DNA of 64,000 bases. It comes from Montifringilla adamsi (Eukaryota > Chordata > Aves > Passeriformes > Passeridae). Below, piece after piece: positions 1-13,820 of the stretch; positions within the stretch are counted from its first letter, which is position 1; every line of letters begins with the position of its first letter. The notes beneath the pieces were generated by a model that was not told the DNA's origin, ran no database searches, and worked only from the letters and a program-made list of their open reading frames with translations. The translations under genes and the position numbers were made by a program. The DNA is taken from the NCBI GenBank assembly GCA_017590115.1, contig JAGGNK010013558.1, positions 15,112,126 through 15,176,125 on the forward strand, read 5' to 3'.

Positions 1-629
1 TCACATTGTCAACACAAGGTGACACTTTATGTGTCAGTGTCAAATGTGTCGAGGCAGTAACTGTCAAGGGGTGGAAGAAGAGCACAACTGCACATCTGGA
101 ACAGCTGTATTTAGAACATGGCATTTGTGGCTTTGTTGCCACTTCGAGCCTTAGAAATGCCTGGAGGAACAGCTGTTTGGTGCAGAAGGCAACCATTACT
201 GGAGGACATGGAGCATCTTGTGCATCTTGTCTTGTAGGCAAGGTCACAGGGCTCTAGGATGGCCATGGAAATGTACCAGTGCAGCCTCTGGGAATGGGAA
301 TATGCAGGTGAAAGAGACAGATAAGATTCTCAGGCTCCTGATATGTTTTGAAAGCATGAAAGGAAGCTGACTGCAGTGAAGCAGGATAACGAAATAATTT
401 GGAATCATTCTGAATTTATCCATAATTACTCTTTTTCCCCTCGATTTCCAACATTTGCCTTCTTGTCCCCTTGAATTGCCAGATTCTACAGGCAGAAAAA
501 TTTGTGGGAGTAATATCCTCCCATCAGCAGTGGTTCATCTGGGACACACTTACAAAGTTCATAATAAAGGCAAGCCCTACAGAGCGTGCTCAATGTTTAA
601 AGTGTTTTATGAACAACTTCACACCAACC

Positions 630-768
630 CCAGGAGATAGTTAGATAAGCATGTGATTTATTTTTATTCCCATTTTCCAGATGGAGAAAAAATAGTGAAG
701 TGACCTTCTAAAGGCCGCAGAAGGAGTTGAAACAGAGATGAGATCAAGGAGTTCCTGACTACCCTGTG
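630..768 (-). repeat. MIR-like SINE remnant
   Basis: On the plus strand this reads as the reverse complement of a MIR core. Blocks resembling 'ttattcccattttacagatg', 'agtgaagtgacctt' and 'aggagttcctgact' appear in the expected order. MIR is an ancient tRNA-derived SINE shared by amniotes and rare but present in birds. The copy is diverged and its outer limits are approximate. Identification is by remembered consensus, not by alignment. Confidence 0.62.
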
Positions 769-2354
769 TGTGGGGAAAACATCAGATTCTTCTGCATCTC
801 TCTTCTGCATCTATTGCACTGACAAAGGCCTTTCACCACACTCACGTGAACATGTCCACAAGATGGATTTTTATGACTGTAGTGGAATCTGGTAGAGGGC
901 CAGGACATTTTGGTTTTTAGCTATCCCGTATAATATTTGCCTGATGTGCTTCTCTCTCTCCTGCCTCTAAGCATTTTTCAATAAATAGGCAAAATTATCC
1001 AGGAGCAAGGCTGCAAGGGCCAGCATGGAGCCAGTGAAGTCACGTCTCCCATGCTTGTGTAGTTAGCAGCAAGTATATATAACACAGCCCTGCCCTTCCT
1101 CTTCTAATGAAAGTGGCTCACCACCAGGTAGGTGATCAGCTGCCAAAGGAGATTAATCTCCCTTTTTAGCATGTGTTTTGGGGTTGGAAGGGATATCAGT
1201 TGCTTTAGTATGTTTTTAACATCATCTAAAGCATAGCCAAGGGTTATAATCAGACCCTTGGGAGAGCAAAGGTACAATAGATAGCTAAGTGCCTCTAATC
1301 CACAGCAGCATGATTGCCTATTGATAACTGCCTCCTCCCCTTTAGCTGTCCCACTGATCCAGAGTTTGGTTAATAAAAACAAATGAATTCAGCATGCCAT
1401 GGTCACTAAAGAACATGCATTGGGGGTGTGAGGGCAGGGGAAGGTTGACTGTTCTCTTTGTTTGCTTTTCTTTTAATGCAAAACCCAACTGGCTTGGTGA
1501 TGTCCAGATATGCACAAACACCCATGCCAGATATTCACTTGCACAGACAGGAGTAATCCAAGTACAAAAGGGAAGACTGGGGTGGAGGAAGGGGAAGTGG
1601 CTAGGGCCAAGTGACAGGAGCCAATTCTTGCCGTGATGTACTCCTGCTGCCTTTGTGATCTTGGGCATGATTCTTGGATTAAATTTAATAGCTGGGCCTG
1701 GATCCAGTGACTGATTTTAATTAGAAAGCAAAAGGTCCTTTCACCTTTTGCTACTAAATTTGACCTGAAGTTAGCTATCTATAGTTAATTCTGTACTATT
1801 GTGCCCTAAAGTCAGACTTCAGGACCAAGGAAAAGGTAACTTCTACTGATCTTTGTAGGACATTTAGCTTGATAATACCAGACATGATTTCCCCACATAT
1901 AATTTTCATTTTCTGTGAGAAAGGAACAGCAGCAGCCCCTTTCTTCTATACCCCCCTGGCAAATTTATGAGGAAGTGTAGGATTTTGTAGGGTTTTAAGA
2001 ATTACTTTTAAGAAAACAGCAAAACTCAGTGTTGGAAACACTTTCTGAAAAATCTAGAGCTGAGTCTGCTCAAGCACAGGTAATGGGTTCTGAGTGATGT
2101 TCCCAAGCCTGGTCACAGTCAGCATGAGGCTATTCAGAGTTATTTGCATTACACCATAATAATGTCACAAGGAAAGTTCACCACAGCAAGATGGTACAGG
2201 TCCAAACCATGTATGTACTACACTGTCCATTGGCTTTTGCCATTTCCTCATTGGGAATTAAACTCTAAGGGTTAAATGTTGAGGAAAGTGAATGCTTCTC
2301 CCGTGTTTGAAAAGCATCTGCAGAAGGTGGAAAGTCTTAGAAAAGAAAAAAGCC

Positions 2355-2371
2355 AAAAAAAAAAAAAAAAA
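2355..2371 (+). repeat. Poly-A tract (17)
   Basis: A pure run of A follows 'agcc' and ends at 'gaaatcccc'. It is simple sequence, and no retrocopy body is recognisable upstream. Confidence 0.9.
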
Positions 2372-2797
2372 GAAATCCCCAAATACAAAAATTCAACCCC
2401 CAGCTTATTTGTTCATCTATCATATTTTCCAGGCAACTGGTCTCTTGAGAAACCTCGAAACAAATAGCCAGAAGTGAGTGGTGGGGAGAGGAAAGATATA
2501 TATGAATTCTTTCAAGCAAGGCACGTCATGGAGCTACCTAGATTTTCTACTGGAATGTAACTTTCGTGTATTTTCGTGATGTTAGCAAGGGTGGGGTGCT
2601 GGTTTGACAGTAAATCAGTGTACCTGAAAATGCAGGGACACTACTAGAAGAAATCAAAATTCCTTTAATGAATGGTCTTTCCAGCCACTGCAAGTGTCCT
2701 TGAAGTTCAAGCACTTTTATAACATTCATTTGATTATAAGTCTGCCTGGTTTTGTGCTATTTTAAGCAGTTCAGAGACAGATAAACATCAACTACAG

Positions 2798-2846
2798 TAA
2801 AAAAAAAAAATAAAAAGAAAAAAAAAAGAAAAGAAAATTAAAAAAT
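2798..2846 (+). repeat. A-rich low-complexity tract
   Basis: About 50 bases are almost entirely A, with scattered T and G. No element body is recognised on either side. Confidence 0.85.
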
Positions 2847-4302
2847 CAATTGATCACATGCCCAGGCAATGCTTACCATGGTCTGTACTTATTTTGGCTA
2901 AAGACATACAGGGGAGTTTTCAAAATAATGCCCTGGAGGGACTAAATTAGCAAGGCAGTTGAAACAGCAACCACAACACCCTACCTTAATGGAGCCATTA
3001 AAAAAAAAAAAAAAAACACCAAATAATTTAATCTCTAACAAAGGAGGGCCTGTCAGGTCAGTAACCCAGATCTGAGGTAGTGGTGTCATGTAACAATACT
3101 GCTTGACTTGGTGTTCATTTCCAACGCAAAGTTCAGCCTAACAGCAGCTGTCAAATACCTGTGGTTAATCCCCCCGTAGCTGCTTTGGTACAATTTTGGT
3201 GGTGTAATACACAGGATCACCCGACCCCAGCAAGGCCACCACACTGTTAACACTTTGCCCTTGGGAAGCACTTGAGTGGGTTGGAGCAGTTAGAAAATTC
3301 CCCTCGGGTGCTCAGGAGAAGGACCAGCTCAGGCTCCTGGCTGCATCTCCACTGTACTTCGTGCCACGGTAGTGCTGAAATGTGTTGCTTTCAAAATCAT
3401 TAAAGCCTGGCATTTCAGAGCTGGGCTCCAGGGAAAATGTCCCTGGCTCTCTGTGCCTTTCCTCCTCTATTTTGAAACATCGATGCTAAGCTTCAGTGCA
3501 CCTTCCTGCTGGATTTTCAAACAACTCAGTGTTTTACAGGCTTCAGGATATTATAAATATTGGTGCTGTTCAAGCTCTTTTCTTGCTTGGGTTGTGCAAC
3601 ATCCTGTGTGTAGTAGGATGGAAATTTTTACATTCTATTGGGCTCCACCTTTTCTTCCTTCATCATCAGTACCTGGACAGTCTTTCTCTTAACTCATACC
3701 TGAATAATTCCCCTGGAATCTTTTTAATGAGCTCTTCCAAATATCTTGAATTCAGGCTGGGAAATTAATAGAAGGCAGGGATGAGAAACGTCCTCTTTCA
3801 TCATGGCACTGCCCCTGTCCTGAGTCTATGCCTCCTTTTGGAGAGAAACTCAGATAAAGCTGAAGGATGTGGCCAACAGCCTCTGCATGTCTAGACAATC
3901 TCTGCATAGTTCTCCTTATCCAAACAGGCGAGTCAGAGACATTTGAAAAAAAAAAAAAATATCTTGGGGTGAGCTTCTAGTTCCTTTCAGTAGCTCTTCA
4001 AGTCTCACTTTACCCACAGTCTTCATCTCTTTGGATAGTTCTTTGGATTGGGAACCTTAATTAATGGAAATTTTCAGGATTGTGCTTGCCACAGGGGACA
4101 TCCTATACGGGCAAAGCATCAGAGGGTGAAGTGTTTCCTGATTCCATTTCACATCAATTTATCTGGGAATCACTGGCAGCCACTTTTTCAACTATGAGCA
4201 GATTTATTTTACACCCCAGGAAAACTAATATTTTTTCACTCTGGAGATGTGTTTTCTACCTAACTCCACTATTCCAGTTCTTTAATGTGCTCACACCAGA
4301 CT

Positions 4303-4381
4303 AATAATAAAAAAAAATAATAATTATTATTGTGATTACTATTATTATCAATAATAATAATAGGAATCATAATAATAATTA
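4303..4381. repeat. Imperfect (AAT/ATT)n microsatellite
   Basis: Runs of AAT and ATT alternate in both orientations, so the tract is partly self-complementary. Birds and reptiles often carry such tracts at the tails of old L2/L3-type retroposons, but no such body is clear upstream here. Confidence 0.85.
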
Positions 4382-7042
4382 GTAAGTAACAACCATTTTA
4401 AAAAATCCAACTTTTTTCTTTAAGGCACAGCTCTGTTCCACATGACTGGCTGTAACACTCAAGATCTTTGAAAGTAATGGAATTGCATTGCCAGCACAGC
4501 CCACTGGTCTCCCTCATTTTGGAAAATTCACCTCTTTTAATGTCTCAGACATACTGAAGCTCAGCTCATACTGTTGCTGAACTGTGGGAACTCAGGATTG
4601 CAGCCCAGCAGTCCCAAATCTAAGCTGTGCCCTGAAAGCACCCACTACTGAAACTGGCATCATGGGGCCAAGGATCTGGTCTGGAGTGCATGACCTGAGG
4701 CTTTCCTTGGAAGTGAAGTGGTAGGTGACACGACTAAGATCAGAGGGAAATGCTTCCTAAAGTTCTGGTAGACAACATCCACCTGTATCCTCATCTCAGA
4801 GTTGTAGCAAGTCATGAGTTCTCATGGAATGATTTATTGATCAATCGAGTGGACAGGATTGTCCCTGCTTGTATGGATTTTAAGCACTCACAGAAAGCAG
4901 AAGGACCCTGTTAAATCAACTATTTCACCTTTCTGGATCAGAGTCTGAGTATTTATATTACAAAGTTCACAACCAGACACCAGTGGATGTTGATAACATT
5001 ACATATTCACTGGAAACAATGCATCACCTGTACCTGCTGATAAACATCAATATATTAGCCTCAAAACATCTTAAAATTATCAGCCAGGCTTTACAAGTAC
5101 TAACTCCACTGTCTCACACACACACGCATAGAGGGGATGATTTCCAGAGCATTTGAATTTTTAACAGGGACACAGCTCTAACACCAATTCCCCAGGCACA
5201 GAGGAATGAGAAATTCATTAGCCAGGCTGGGGACATTCCCCCATCACAGGATACACACTCTGGGAAAGGAGTCACATTTAGCACACTACAATTTACCTGC
5301 ATGATTAACCAGCAACGCTGTTTTTCGTTGTCTAATCAGATTATATTGGGTTTATGTACAATTTCCTAAGCAGGCCGACTGATAGATTGATCAAGGGTAG
5401 ATGGGATCTGACAGCAGAATATTATGGCAGAATTCTTCCAGTGATGGATGAGCCCACCTTGACACAAACTCCAAAGCTTTGCCTCTTAGTAATAAATCTC
5501 AGCATGAAGTCATCTGTCTCTGACCTGAAGCTCGAAATCAACGACTCAGGATACTGAAGTTTCATCGTCTTTATGAACATTTAAGTTGGCTCAATGGCAT
5601 AAATACACACCTCCTGTATTCAATCTCTTTAATAGTGGCAGGCCTTATAATGTTGTTTTTATTTTTATTTTTTTTTTCTGTTTTATAAAAGTTAGCGACT
5701 CATAACTGATTTTCTCACCAGCCAAGGAGATCACTGCTAATAGATTACATTCTGCATGATGCTTAATGAGCCATGATTGGGAAAGGAGATGGGAAATGGC
5801 ACTTTGGATTGATTTAGCAAGGATTCAGTGGAAGCAATGCCACGACTCCACAAATAGCAGCAGGTTTTATGTGGTGCCATAGAATTATATAACAGGCACC
5901 TCAGCTAATACCTTCAAAATGCCTTGCTGGCTTGAGAGCCAGCATTTTCAAAGGCTAGTTGAAGTCAGATTCTGAAAAATATGCTTAGTTAACCAGAAGG
6001 TTTTTCAAGCAATGTTGTGAGTAACTTTCAGTAGGAAATGATTGTATAGACTACAAACCACAAAAAAGAAATTTTCCTTCAAGCCCACTGAAAAATCCTC
6101 TGTGTGATCTGGAACTCTAAAAGTGGAGATAACTTATACATTGCTTGTAAACTGCATTATGCTCAGAATGTATGATGGTGCAATATGGTGCTCACACCAT
6201 CCAGAATAATAATCTCATTTGCCTGGGACTTAATCCAAGGCCACATATGAGACTGTGGCCCTATTTCTTCATGGGATTTAAGCACGTAATTTTTATCAAT
6301 TTCAGCAGGAGGTCAAGGTTTAGTTTCTTTTTGAGTGTTTGGGTGCTCAAGTTCTCAGATCATGCTTGCATGCACTCTCAGTGTAAAATTGTGAGGGTGT
6401 GTAATAGAAGTCCTCCAAGCCCCCTGTGTGTGGCTGACATCCTGGGTACCCACAGCAGCTCTCTGAATTAATTCAGTAATGCCTTCAAGTGACCTACTGC
6501 AGGCATTCTCATCTGACAGAGTCAGGAAATGGGGTAGCTAATAGACCATTTTGGAGTGTTGTAAGATCACGGCAATCCCATATTTTAAGAGGTTAATATA
6601 ATACTAATTGGGGCTTGGGTGAAGAGTTCATAAGACAGATGAACCCACATTAGTTTTGAGAATTTGAGCAGCCAGATTCTTAATCCATATTCACTACTGC
6701 CTGAGAGTGTTTTTGCTCTTTAACTAAGAAGGGAAAAAATATCAGGAGACTTCTGTAATTGTCAGCTTTTTCTGACTAACCTTCTTGACTGTATCTTCTG
6801 CGTTCATACCAAAGTCATGGCCAATGAGAAAAGTCAACCTGTAGGACCAAATTCACCTCCTGACTGACTCTGGCAGACCTAACTGCACTCTGAGATTTTA
6901 TTCCTGCTAATATCAAAGTCCAGAAACTGACAAAGCTGTGTTATTGTCAACCCCTGTAGTGAGGCTGGGAAAGTAGGAATAACAGTTGAGTTAGACCTGC
7001 GTGAATAATTCATAGGGAATAATTTATTTGATGAATTGACCT

Positions 7043-7044
<2 letters not shown>

Positions 7045-7090
<46 letters not shown>
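7045..7090 (-). repeat. Pure poly-T tract of 46
   Basis: Forty-six consecutive T lie between 'gacctcc' and 'atctgttc'. If it is a retroposed tail, the element would be on the minus strand and extend rightwards from 7091, but I recognise no gene or SINE body there. Avian CR1 does not end in poly-A, so this tract is not explained by the common local LINE. Confidence 0.95.
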
Positions 7091-7092
<2 letters not shown>

Positions 7093-10000
7093 CTGTTCAT
7101 GGCCCTGTCCACAAGCAGCCTCTGATTTTCTCTCTTCCATTGTTAGTCAAATTGAAAATATCTGCTGAATAATTTCTGAGGATAATTCTTGTTCTGCAAA
7201 TTTGTCCCTGAGCAGTTCACTGTGAACATTTGCTACCTGAAATCCCAGTGCTAGCTACACACACAGATCTCATGGTGTTATTTCTGTTCCTCGCATAAAG
7301 GGCACATACATTCAAAACAGTGTATTTTCCATTCTGCCTGTTGGTAGTTCTGAGTCCTTTAATGTAGTGTTAAGCTCTGCAAGGTGTGTATTTGATTTTA
7401 AGGTGCCATTTTTGATTCATGTGAGATAAATAATATGTAAAACGAGAGGAAACTGCTTTTTCTTTAGGGATTTTCCTATAAACCTGCAGGTGCCTCCCAG
7501 TCAAATCCTCTAGCTGCTCAATGAGAGGAGAAGGAAATCACAAAGGGGAACAAATTCAGGTGATAGGCACAAATCTTAGGCAGTGCTTACATCACCCTCC
7601 ATGAGATTCCCGTAAGCAGGAACCATCCTGACCCAGATCCTGCCTCACAAACACAGGGACAGCACGCACAGGGGATGCAGCACATCCACAGGACATGTAG
7701 AGGACAAGGGAAGCAGCCCTGGCTGTCCTCCACCGCTCTGGAGGGACACAAAACCACCCTCACACCTCCCATCCTGCTTTCCACAGGCTTTGGTGCTGAG
7801 CAGCTCCTCAATTCCCCTTGCAGCACAGTCTCTTGTTTACTCACTGCACTCATAAGGCTGCACATTGACTTTCAGAATCAGGAGGGGGAGAAAAAATGGG
7901 AGCAGGACAGAGTTAAAAGTTTCAGCCATAAAAGCTTTTGACACATCTTTCTGTCTCTTTCTGTCCAAGTAATCAATCTTCTAAGTTTCCAGGTGCGGCT
8001 GAGATTTTTAAAAACAGCTGTAATCTGTGGTCATTGATGGTGGAGTAGATTGTTTGCCAAACTATTACCATAACTGTCAACCAAAATCAGAAAAATAATC
8101 TCATTGTGCTGGACAGATGCCTTTCCTGCATTATTGATATAGTCACTCTAGAGTAATAGAGAAATATAAAGCATTGTTCTATTTACAAAGGGAGATTGGC
8201 CAAGTCCTTGAGAGTGAGCAGGAGGGACAGGCACTTAAAGGAAGTGAGATATAGTCAACTCAGTAAAAGTTATGTGTCAGGGTCATGTGGCCTCCATAGT
8301 CAGCAGTAGAATCTCAGTTTTCAATAGCTTTTCCTCTCCTTTCTCACTTTCAGATTTAGCTCCAGAGCTTAATCTCTGACTAAATGAGCTTTCCAGGGTT
8401 TTAATGCAGCACCATGGAATCTACCCAGCTTTTTCCCCTTTCCACCTTCCCTCTGGCTGCCAGCACGACACCCCCAAATACATCTCCGGCACTGCTGCAT
8501 TTCCAAAGTTTACAAAAACACCGCACGTTCCCCATGCTGCTCTTGGGAGCGAGGATAAATCAGGTCAGCTCTGCACATTATAATACAATACAAGAGAATT
8601 TTGTCTGCTTGCCACCGAGATGTCTCTGAAAGCACTTTGCAAGGCAGTGCACCAAATATGAGCGTCGCAGCAAGTCTTCAGGCAGATGGAGCAGCCAGCC
8701 TGCATTTAGCCATAGCGCCCACAGAGTCTTGCTGTTACAAATGTTTGTATATAGAGAGGGGCCCAATTTTGCATTGGAATCTGCTACAGTGAACCCATAA
8801 CCCCAAGTTCCCCATTTATAGCACAAATGAATAAATATCTATACAGTCAGAGGACTGGAGGTGGGACTGGAGCTTCTATTTTCATTTGAACACCATGCAG
8901 GGGTCAGGCACAGTGAGAGTCCCGTGATCAGCTGAGGACAGGCTCTGGGAGATATGTGGTCTCCTGTCCTTTTTCCCTTTTTTTTTTGTTTTTTAAATTT
9001 TAAAATTGCCTCACATTTCTCCACAGGAAAAAGTTTATTTTCTCATCAGCATTTTGAAAACATTTGAATTTTTTTTTTGGAGGGGAGGGGAGCAGGAATT
9101 ATCTATAGATGTAGTCCTCCATTTAACTTGAAAAGAGAAATTAGCTTTTACAAAATGAGAGCAGTTTTTAGCTTATTCTTGTTCAAAAGCAGATATATGA
9201 GCTGCTAGCCTCATTTTGGTAGCAACAAAAGAACTTTTCGGCAGCTTAATTCTTTGAGGCAACACATGGCTTTTTTCTTTCTTTCTTGCAACAAAAACAT
9301 ACAGATGCAATCTTTGTCTCAGTAGAAAAAAGATGGAAATAAAAATAATTTCATCAAATTTGGTGTAATGAGAATTATTGTCATACTATAAAAATAATTT
9401 AAATAACAACAACAACAAAATTGCTTTTACCCCAGTTTTACAGAAATGCCTACAAAAGAGCCATTCTAGGGAAGCAAATGGATGCTCTGGTCTGAAGTGT
9501 GAAAATCAACAATACACAGAAAATAGCAGGGCTAATTGAAGGACTAATTCATGCTGGGTGACCACCAGCCAAACAATAGCTCCGACTCACCACGCTGACT
9601 AAACCATTTGTAGCTCTCAAATAAGAAAAAAATTTTGTGAGGAAAATGCCTGACTGTCTTCATGCAGAAGGACGAACAGTCTGTGGTCAGGAAACGAATG
9701 CATAAAGTGTCTTTGACACCACGTTTGTCGTGACTCTCTTGCTCTGGAGTTGTTGTACTCTGGTTAGAGAGATGTTCTGAATTCATTAACACGTGTTGTG
9801 GACAAGAGGTTTGACCCAACCCCTCACACATCACACCCCTAACTCCTCTAACTCACACCCCTCTCTAGCATGTCAGAGCACACACCAAACCCCACAGTGG
9901 TTTTAATTGAAAAGCATAAATTTGGCCTGCTAAATCTATTAACGATTTGTTTTAATTAGGAACCCAGCTGCTTCCTGAGATTCTGCAGTCTGGGTTTCAG

Positions 10001-13000
10001 AACTTTAACCACACTGAAAATGAGTCTCAAGTGAGCTGCTTCAAGTCTTTCAGCTCAGCATTTTTACAGACTTGTTGGAAGGGAGATGTTTGGAAAAGTT
10101 TCCACAGTGTGCCCATCACCCCTCCTCTCAGACCTTGGATGATACTGACTCAGGGAGGGCAAAACTAGACCTCCTTCTATCCAAGTGCTTCTGAAATCCA
10201 GATGAAGTTTGCTTTCCTTTGTAGAGAGCAGTTAAGTGCAGTTTCCAGACAGACAAATATGGGACCAAATTAAAACATATTTAAGATCTATGGATCCTAT
10301 ATAGAGACTTGGTGAAGCCAGGCAAGATGCTGTCTTTTCCTGAAACATTTAACAGATCACACACTAGTGAATTTCTGGCACTGGGGCACTCACTCCTACT
10401 AGGTTTGCATTGCCACTACTGCCCAAAGGAAAAGCACTGGCTTTTAGCTGATCCTTTTGTGTACCTGTGACGATTTCCAAAGCCTTTTCAAGTCAGTGGT
10501 AAAGATATTTTTCCAGCTTCCCCTTTCCTTCCTGGGGGTGTGAGCTTGTGCCAAGAGGGAGTCATTTGTGCACTTGTAGTCAAAGATCAATGGGAAAATG
10601 AAGAAGAATTGTTTCTTGTGCATTTGTAACTCCAGAAGGCATCAGACTTTCCCTGAAATTACCTGACAGAAACACACATTTCTGACAGTGCATGGTCACT
10701 CAGCTCCAGGTGTCCTCTCAAGGACCCAGGCAGAACACACACGGCTAAAAATTCAGCAAATACCATTTCATTTTTTATTAATGATTCACTGTTCATATTT
10801 CTACCCTTGCTCCATGATCCAGCCACTGTACAGGTGGAAATGACAGTCACGAGGTTCGATGAGAATGTACATAACCCCTTCCACCTTCACCATTTTCTCT
10901 TGGCTTTTCTGCCTTACTTTCCTTCAGTTTTTTCCTTCCTTCATGTGAAACTATCTTTTACAATGGTTTTGGAATTTTTTCCTATCTAGCTAATGCCAGT
11001 TTTGGAGGTGGGTATCTGCATAAATATCCAAGACTCCAGCCCATGAAAATGCTCTAAGAGAAGAAAGGAGAACAAAGTAAAGTGAGGCAAAAATCCATGT
11101 CATCAGGACACCAGAGCTCTGATTTCAGTAGTGTTTACCATTCCTCATAGACTAATATTGGCTTTGCTCCTTTTGGATGCCCGGGATGATTTTCTCAATA
11201 TCTGAGAGTGGAGAGGAATTAGATTTCTAATTGCCATTTTCCATCCAGCCAAGAGGTGAAAGCTGGCATAGGTTATCTTCCTCTCCAACTTTGAGTCAGC
11301 CACTCAGAAAAACTTTCAAATAGCTCAACTCTTGACCACATTAGTTTATTTTATCAATCAAGCTTTGATTCACTGATAATAAACACATCAGTATAACCCT
11401 TGGAAGTGTTCATGAATAATAAACAGAAAACTAAGCTCACGCTAAAGCTGGTCAGACAATGGGAATTTTTTTTCTGACAAAAAAAAAAAAATATTGTTGA
11501 TAAAGTATAAAAACCAGACTTGAAATATTTTCATACGTGCCATTTAACATTTCTTCAAACTAATGAGAGTTCCATCTCCTTCCACCAGGACAGCATCTAT
11601 CAAAGTCTGAAGTTCCCCCGTATAACAATTCCATGCAGACCCAAAGCAGACAGTCAATCCTTGGACTTTGCAGAGCTCCCTTAACCAGACCTACAGACAC
11701 AAATTTAAAGTTTTTCAGCCCCATTTTTTCATTATTCTTGTGTGTCTTGTATTTTTTTCTGCTTCTGACATCATAATATTCTATGAAATTCAGACTGCAT
11801 TAAAGGTCTCTGGTCTGTACACAGGAAAATGGAAATTTGAAATCTAAACATTAAATGAGGAACCCATCAGTAATCTTCCCCTGCTACCTACTTAACTACT
11901 TTTCTTTTTAATTATGCAACCTCATTATATTTAAACCAAACTTATGCTTTGGGGTGAAAGGATATGCTTTTGATTTTTATATAATTCAGTATATATTTTA
12001 TATAAATCTGAATGTTGCAATTCTCTTTAAGGTATGACTTAATTTTCTCAACTCCAGCCTAAAACTTTCAAATTGCAGATGACTTTTAAATTTTTATTTT
12101 CATTTGACATTTCAAAATTTTTATTAAATAACAGGAAAAAGTCCAGCAGGGATACTGTTATCTGCTCTTCCTTTCCAATTGAGTTGGATCTTGGGTTCCA
12201 ACAGAAGCCAAGCTATGAGTTACCACAACGAAAATTAAATTTAAAGCTTGCACAGATTTTCTTGTGCAGGGAGGGAAGGGGCTTGTACAGACAAAGTTTT
12301 CCCAGTGCCACTAATGTGAAATTTCCTAGTGACTTGGGACTTTGTGGACACCTCCTTTGCATAGACAAAACCATAAATCAATATCTATGTGTACTTAACT
12401 TACAAAAACCTGCTGATTTCTGAGTGCTGCAGTGGAGACCCCTCATCCCATTTCTTCCTGTGCAGATGAGTGATTCCTTCCCACTATCATCCTTCTTTCC
12501 CCCTTCTCCCAAAGGGCTGCTCAGTCCCCTTAAGTCTATTTTGGCTTGTTTACAAAATCTTCTGTCTGCTCCCTCAAGATTAAGGACACTCAACTTAGGT
12601 ATGATCCTCCACCGTGTGCTTTGATTCCAGGGTTGACTCATAAATAGAGGAGTCCTTAAGCCTTAAAAAGCAGACTGAAAACTCAGTAAACAAGCTGAAG
12701 TAGAGAAACTCAAGATAAGAAGTCCAATTCTCCCACGACAGAGGCATGAAAAGCACTTTTATACAATATTGTTGAAAAGAGGTTTTTAGTGACTTTGTAA
12801 TGATTTATAGGTTGCCTTTTGTATTTTTTTATTATTTTTACTCCTCCCACAACCCTTGCAAGTCAAAGATGGGTTTATTGTGTACCCATTTGTCCACATT
12901 TAGCTCAATAATTTTCTCATTTAAATACTGAGAAGCAGTATGTAGAATTGCTTGTTTTTCTCAAAAAGAACAAATGCCAAAGAACTTTAAGTAATTTCTT

Positions 13001-13400
13001 TTTTAAAAATGTGTTTCTGCAACCTAGCAATATAAATGTTCTGGAGGTATATTGGATATAAACTTACATAATCTTGGGTATATTTAAAAGTTTCCATGGA
13101 AACCATTTCTTTGTCAAAAGAACAACATTGCTCAAGGCTATTTGTAACCCACACCTAGCACTGTCCAGCTCAGTGTGGAGACCAGGAGGTGACTCTGATG
13201 TCAGTAAAGGAGTGGTCTTGGCTGGTTTTATCTTTTTAGCCAGAGCAGAAGGTGCTAAGTAACATTTCTGCATTATCCATACATGAAAACAGCAACAGTG
13301 AGAGAGTTGAGGCAATCTGACCCCTGGAAGCCACCAAATGCAAAGACACCTGCCTTCCCTGGCAGGGGCCCTTCTGGTTGCGTTAAGTGCTTCTGTAAGA
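7091..13400. other. Non-coding stretch, no gene recognised
   Basis: Short open frames only, the longest about 116 codons at 12073-12423, with no recognisable domain. A (CAA)n run lies at 9402-9420, T runs near 8978 and 9070, and an A run near 11480. There are no interspersed repeats that I can identify and no CpG-rich promoter. Confidence 0.7.
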
Positions 13401-13820
13401 GGGAATGAGAGTGCAAGGTCTCAGCTCTCCTCCAGCAAGGATATTTGTTCTGCATGCTGCAGGTTTTCCCTCCAGAATAAGCTGCTCTTCTAATGAGCTC
13501 TGTTTTGACAGCAGCGTTGCAGCTTGCCAGGAGCTGCTCCCAATGCAGCATGTCTGTCTGTGCATCTGCAAAGGCGTCTGCAAGGTTGCAGCCCTGATTC
13601 TCACGCTGTTCCTCGTGCCCTCTTTTATCCAATTTTTATAGACAAAATGGGAGGGGAGAAAGGAAAAGGCAAACGAGTCCAGAGTGACCTTCCTCCTGCC
13701 TCCGGAAACGCTCCAGTTTGCAGGGGCAGTGAGGTGGAGCTGGGTTTCTGGCTGTCAGCAGCTGGGAGTCAACAGCAGCCCATCTTATCCACTTCAGAAA
13801 TGAGCCCTGGCTGATTGGAC
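13401..13820. other. GC-richer block with several overlapping open frames
   Basis: Compared with its surroundings this block is richer in G+C and contains several CpG pairs. Frames of 78-119 codons overlap here on both strands (for example minus 13273-13632 and plus 13524-13814). Overlap in many frames at once usually means a local lack of TA-rich stop codons rather than a gene. No motif or domain is visible. A conserved non-coding element or a non-coding exon is possible. Confidence 0.35.

Larger units (their letters stand above)
1..7044. other. Non-coding stretch, no gene recognised
   Basis: No open frame here is longer than about 110 codons and none resembles a known protein. The stretch holds the MIR remnant at 630-768, A-rich tracts at 2355-2371, 2798-2846, 3001-3017 and 3947-3959, an AT-only microsatellite at 4303-4381 and a short CA run near 5115. 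A weak MIR-like string ('gatcttgggcatgattctt') lies at 1655-1675. A TATA-like string at 1073-1081 has no promoter context. Otherwise I see nothing in it. Confidence 0.7.

Noticed and set aside
1066..1090. TATA-box-like 'gcaagtatatataacac'
   Set aside because: No initiator, open frame or CpG context follows.
1605..1690. MIR-like string 'gatcttgggcatgattctt'
   Set aside because: Only one block of about 20 bases agrees with MIR; the neighbouring blocks are missing.
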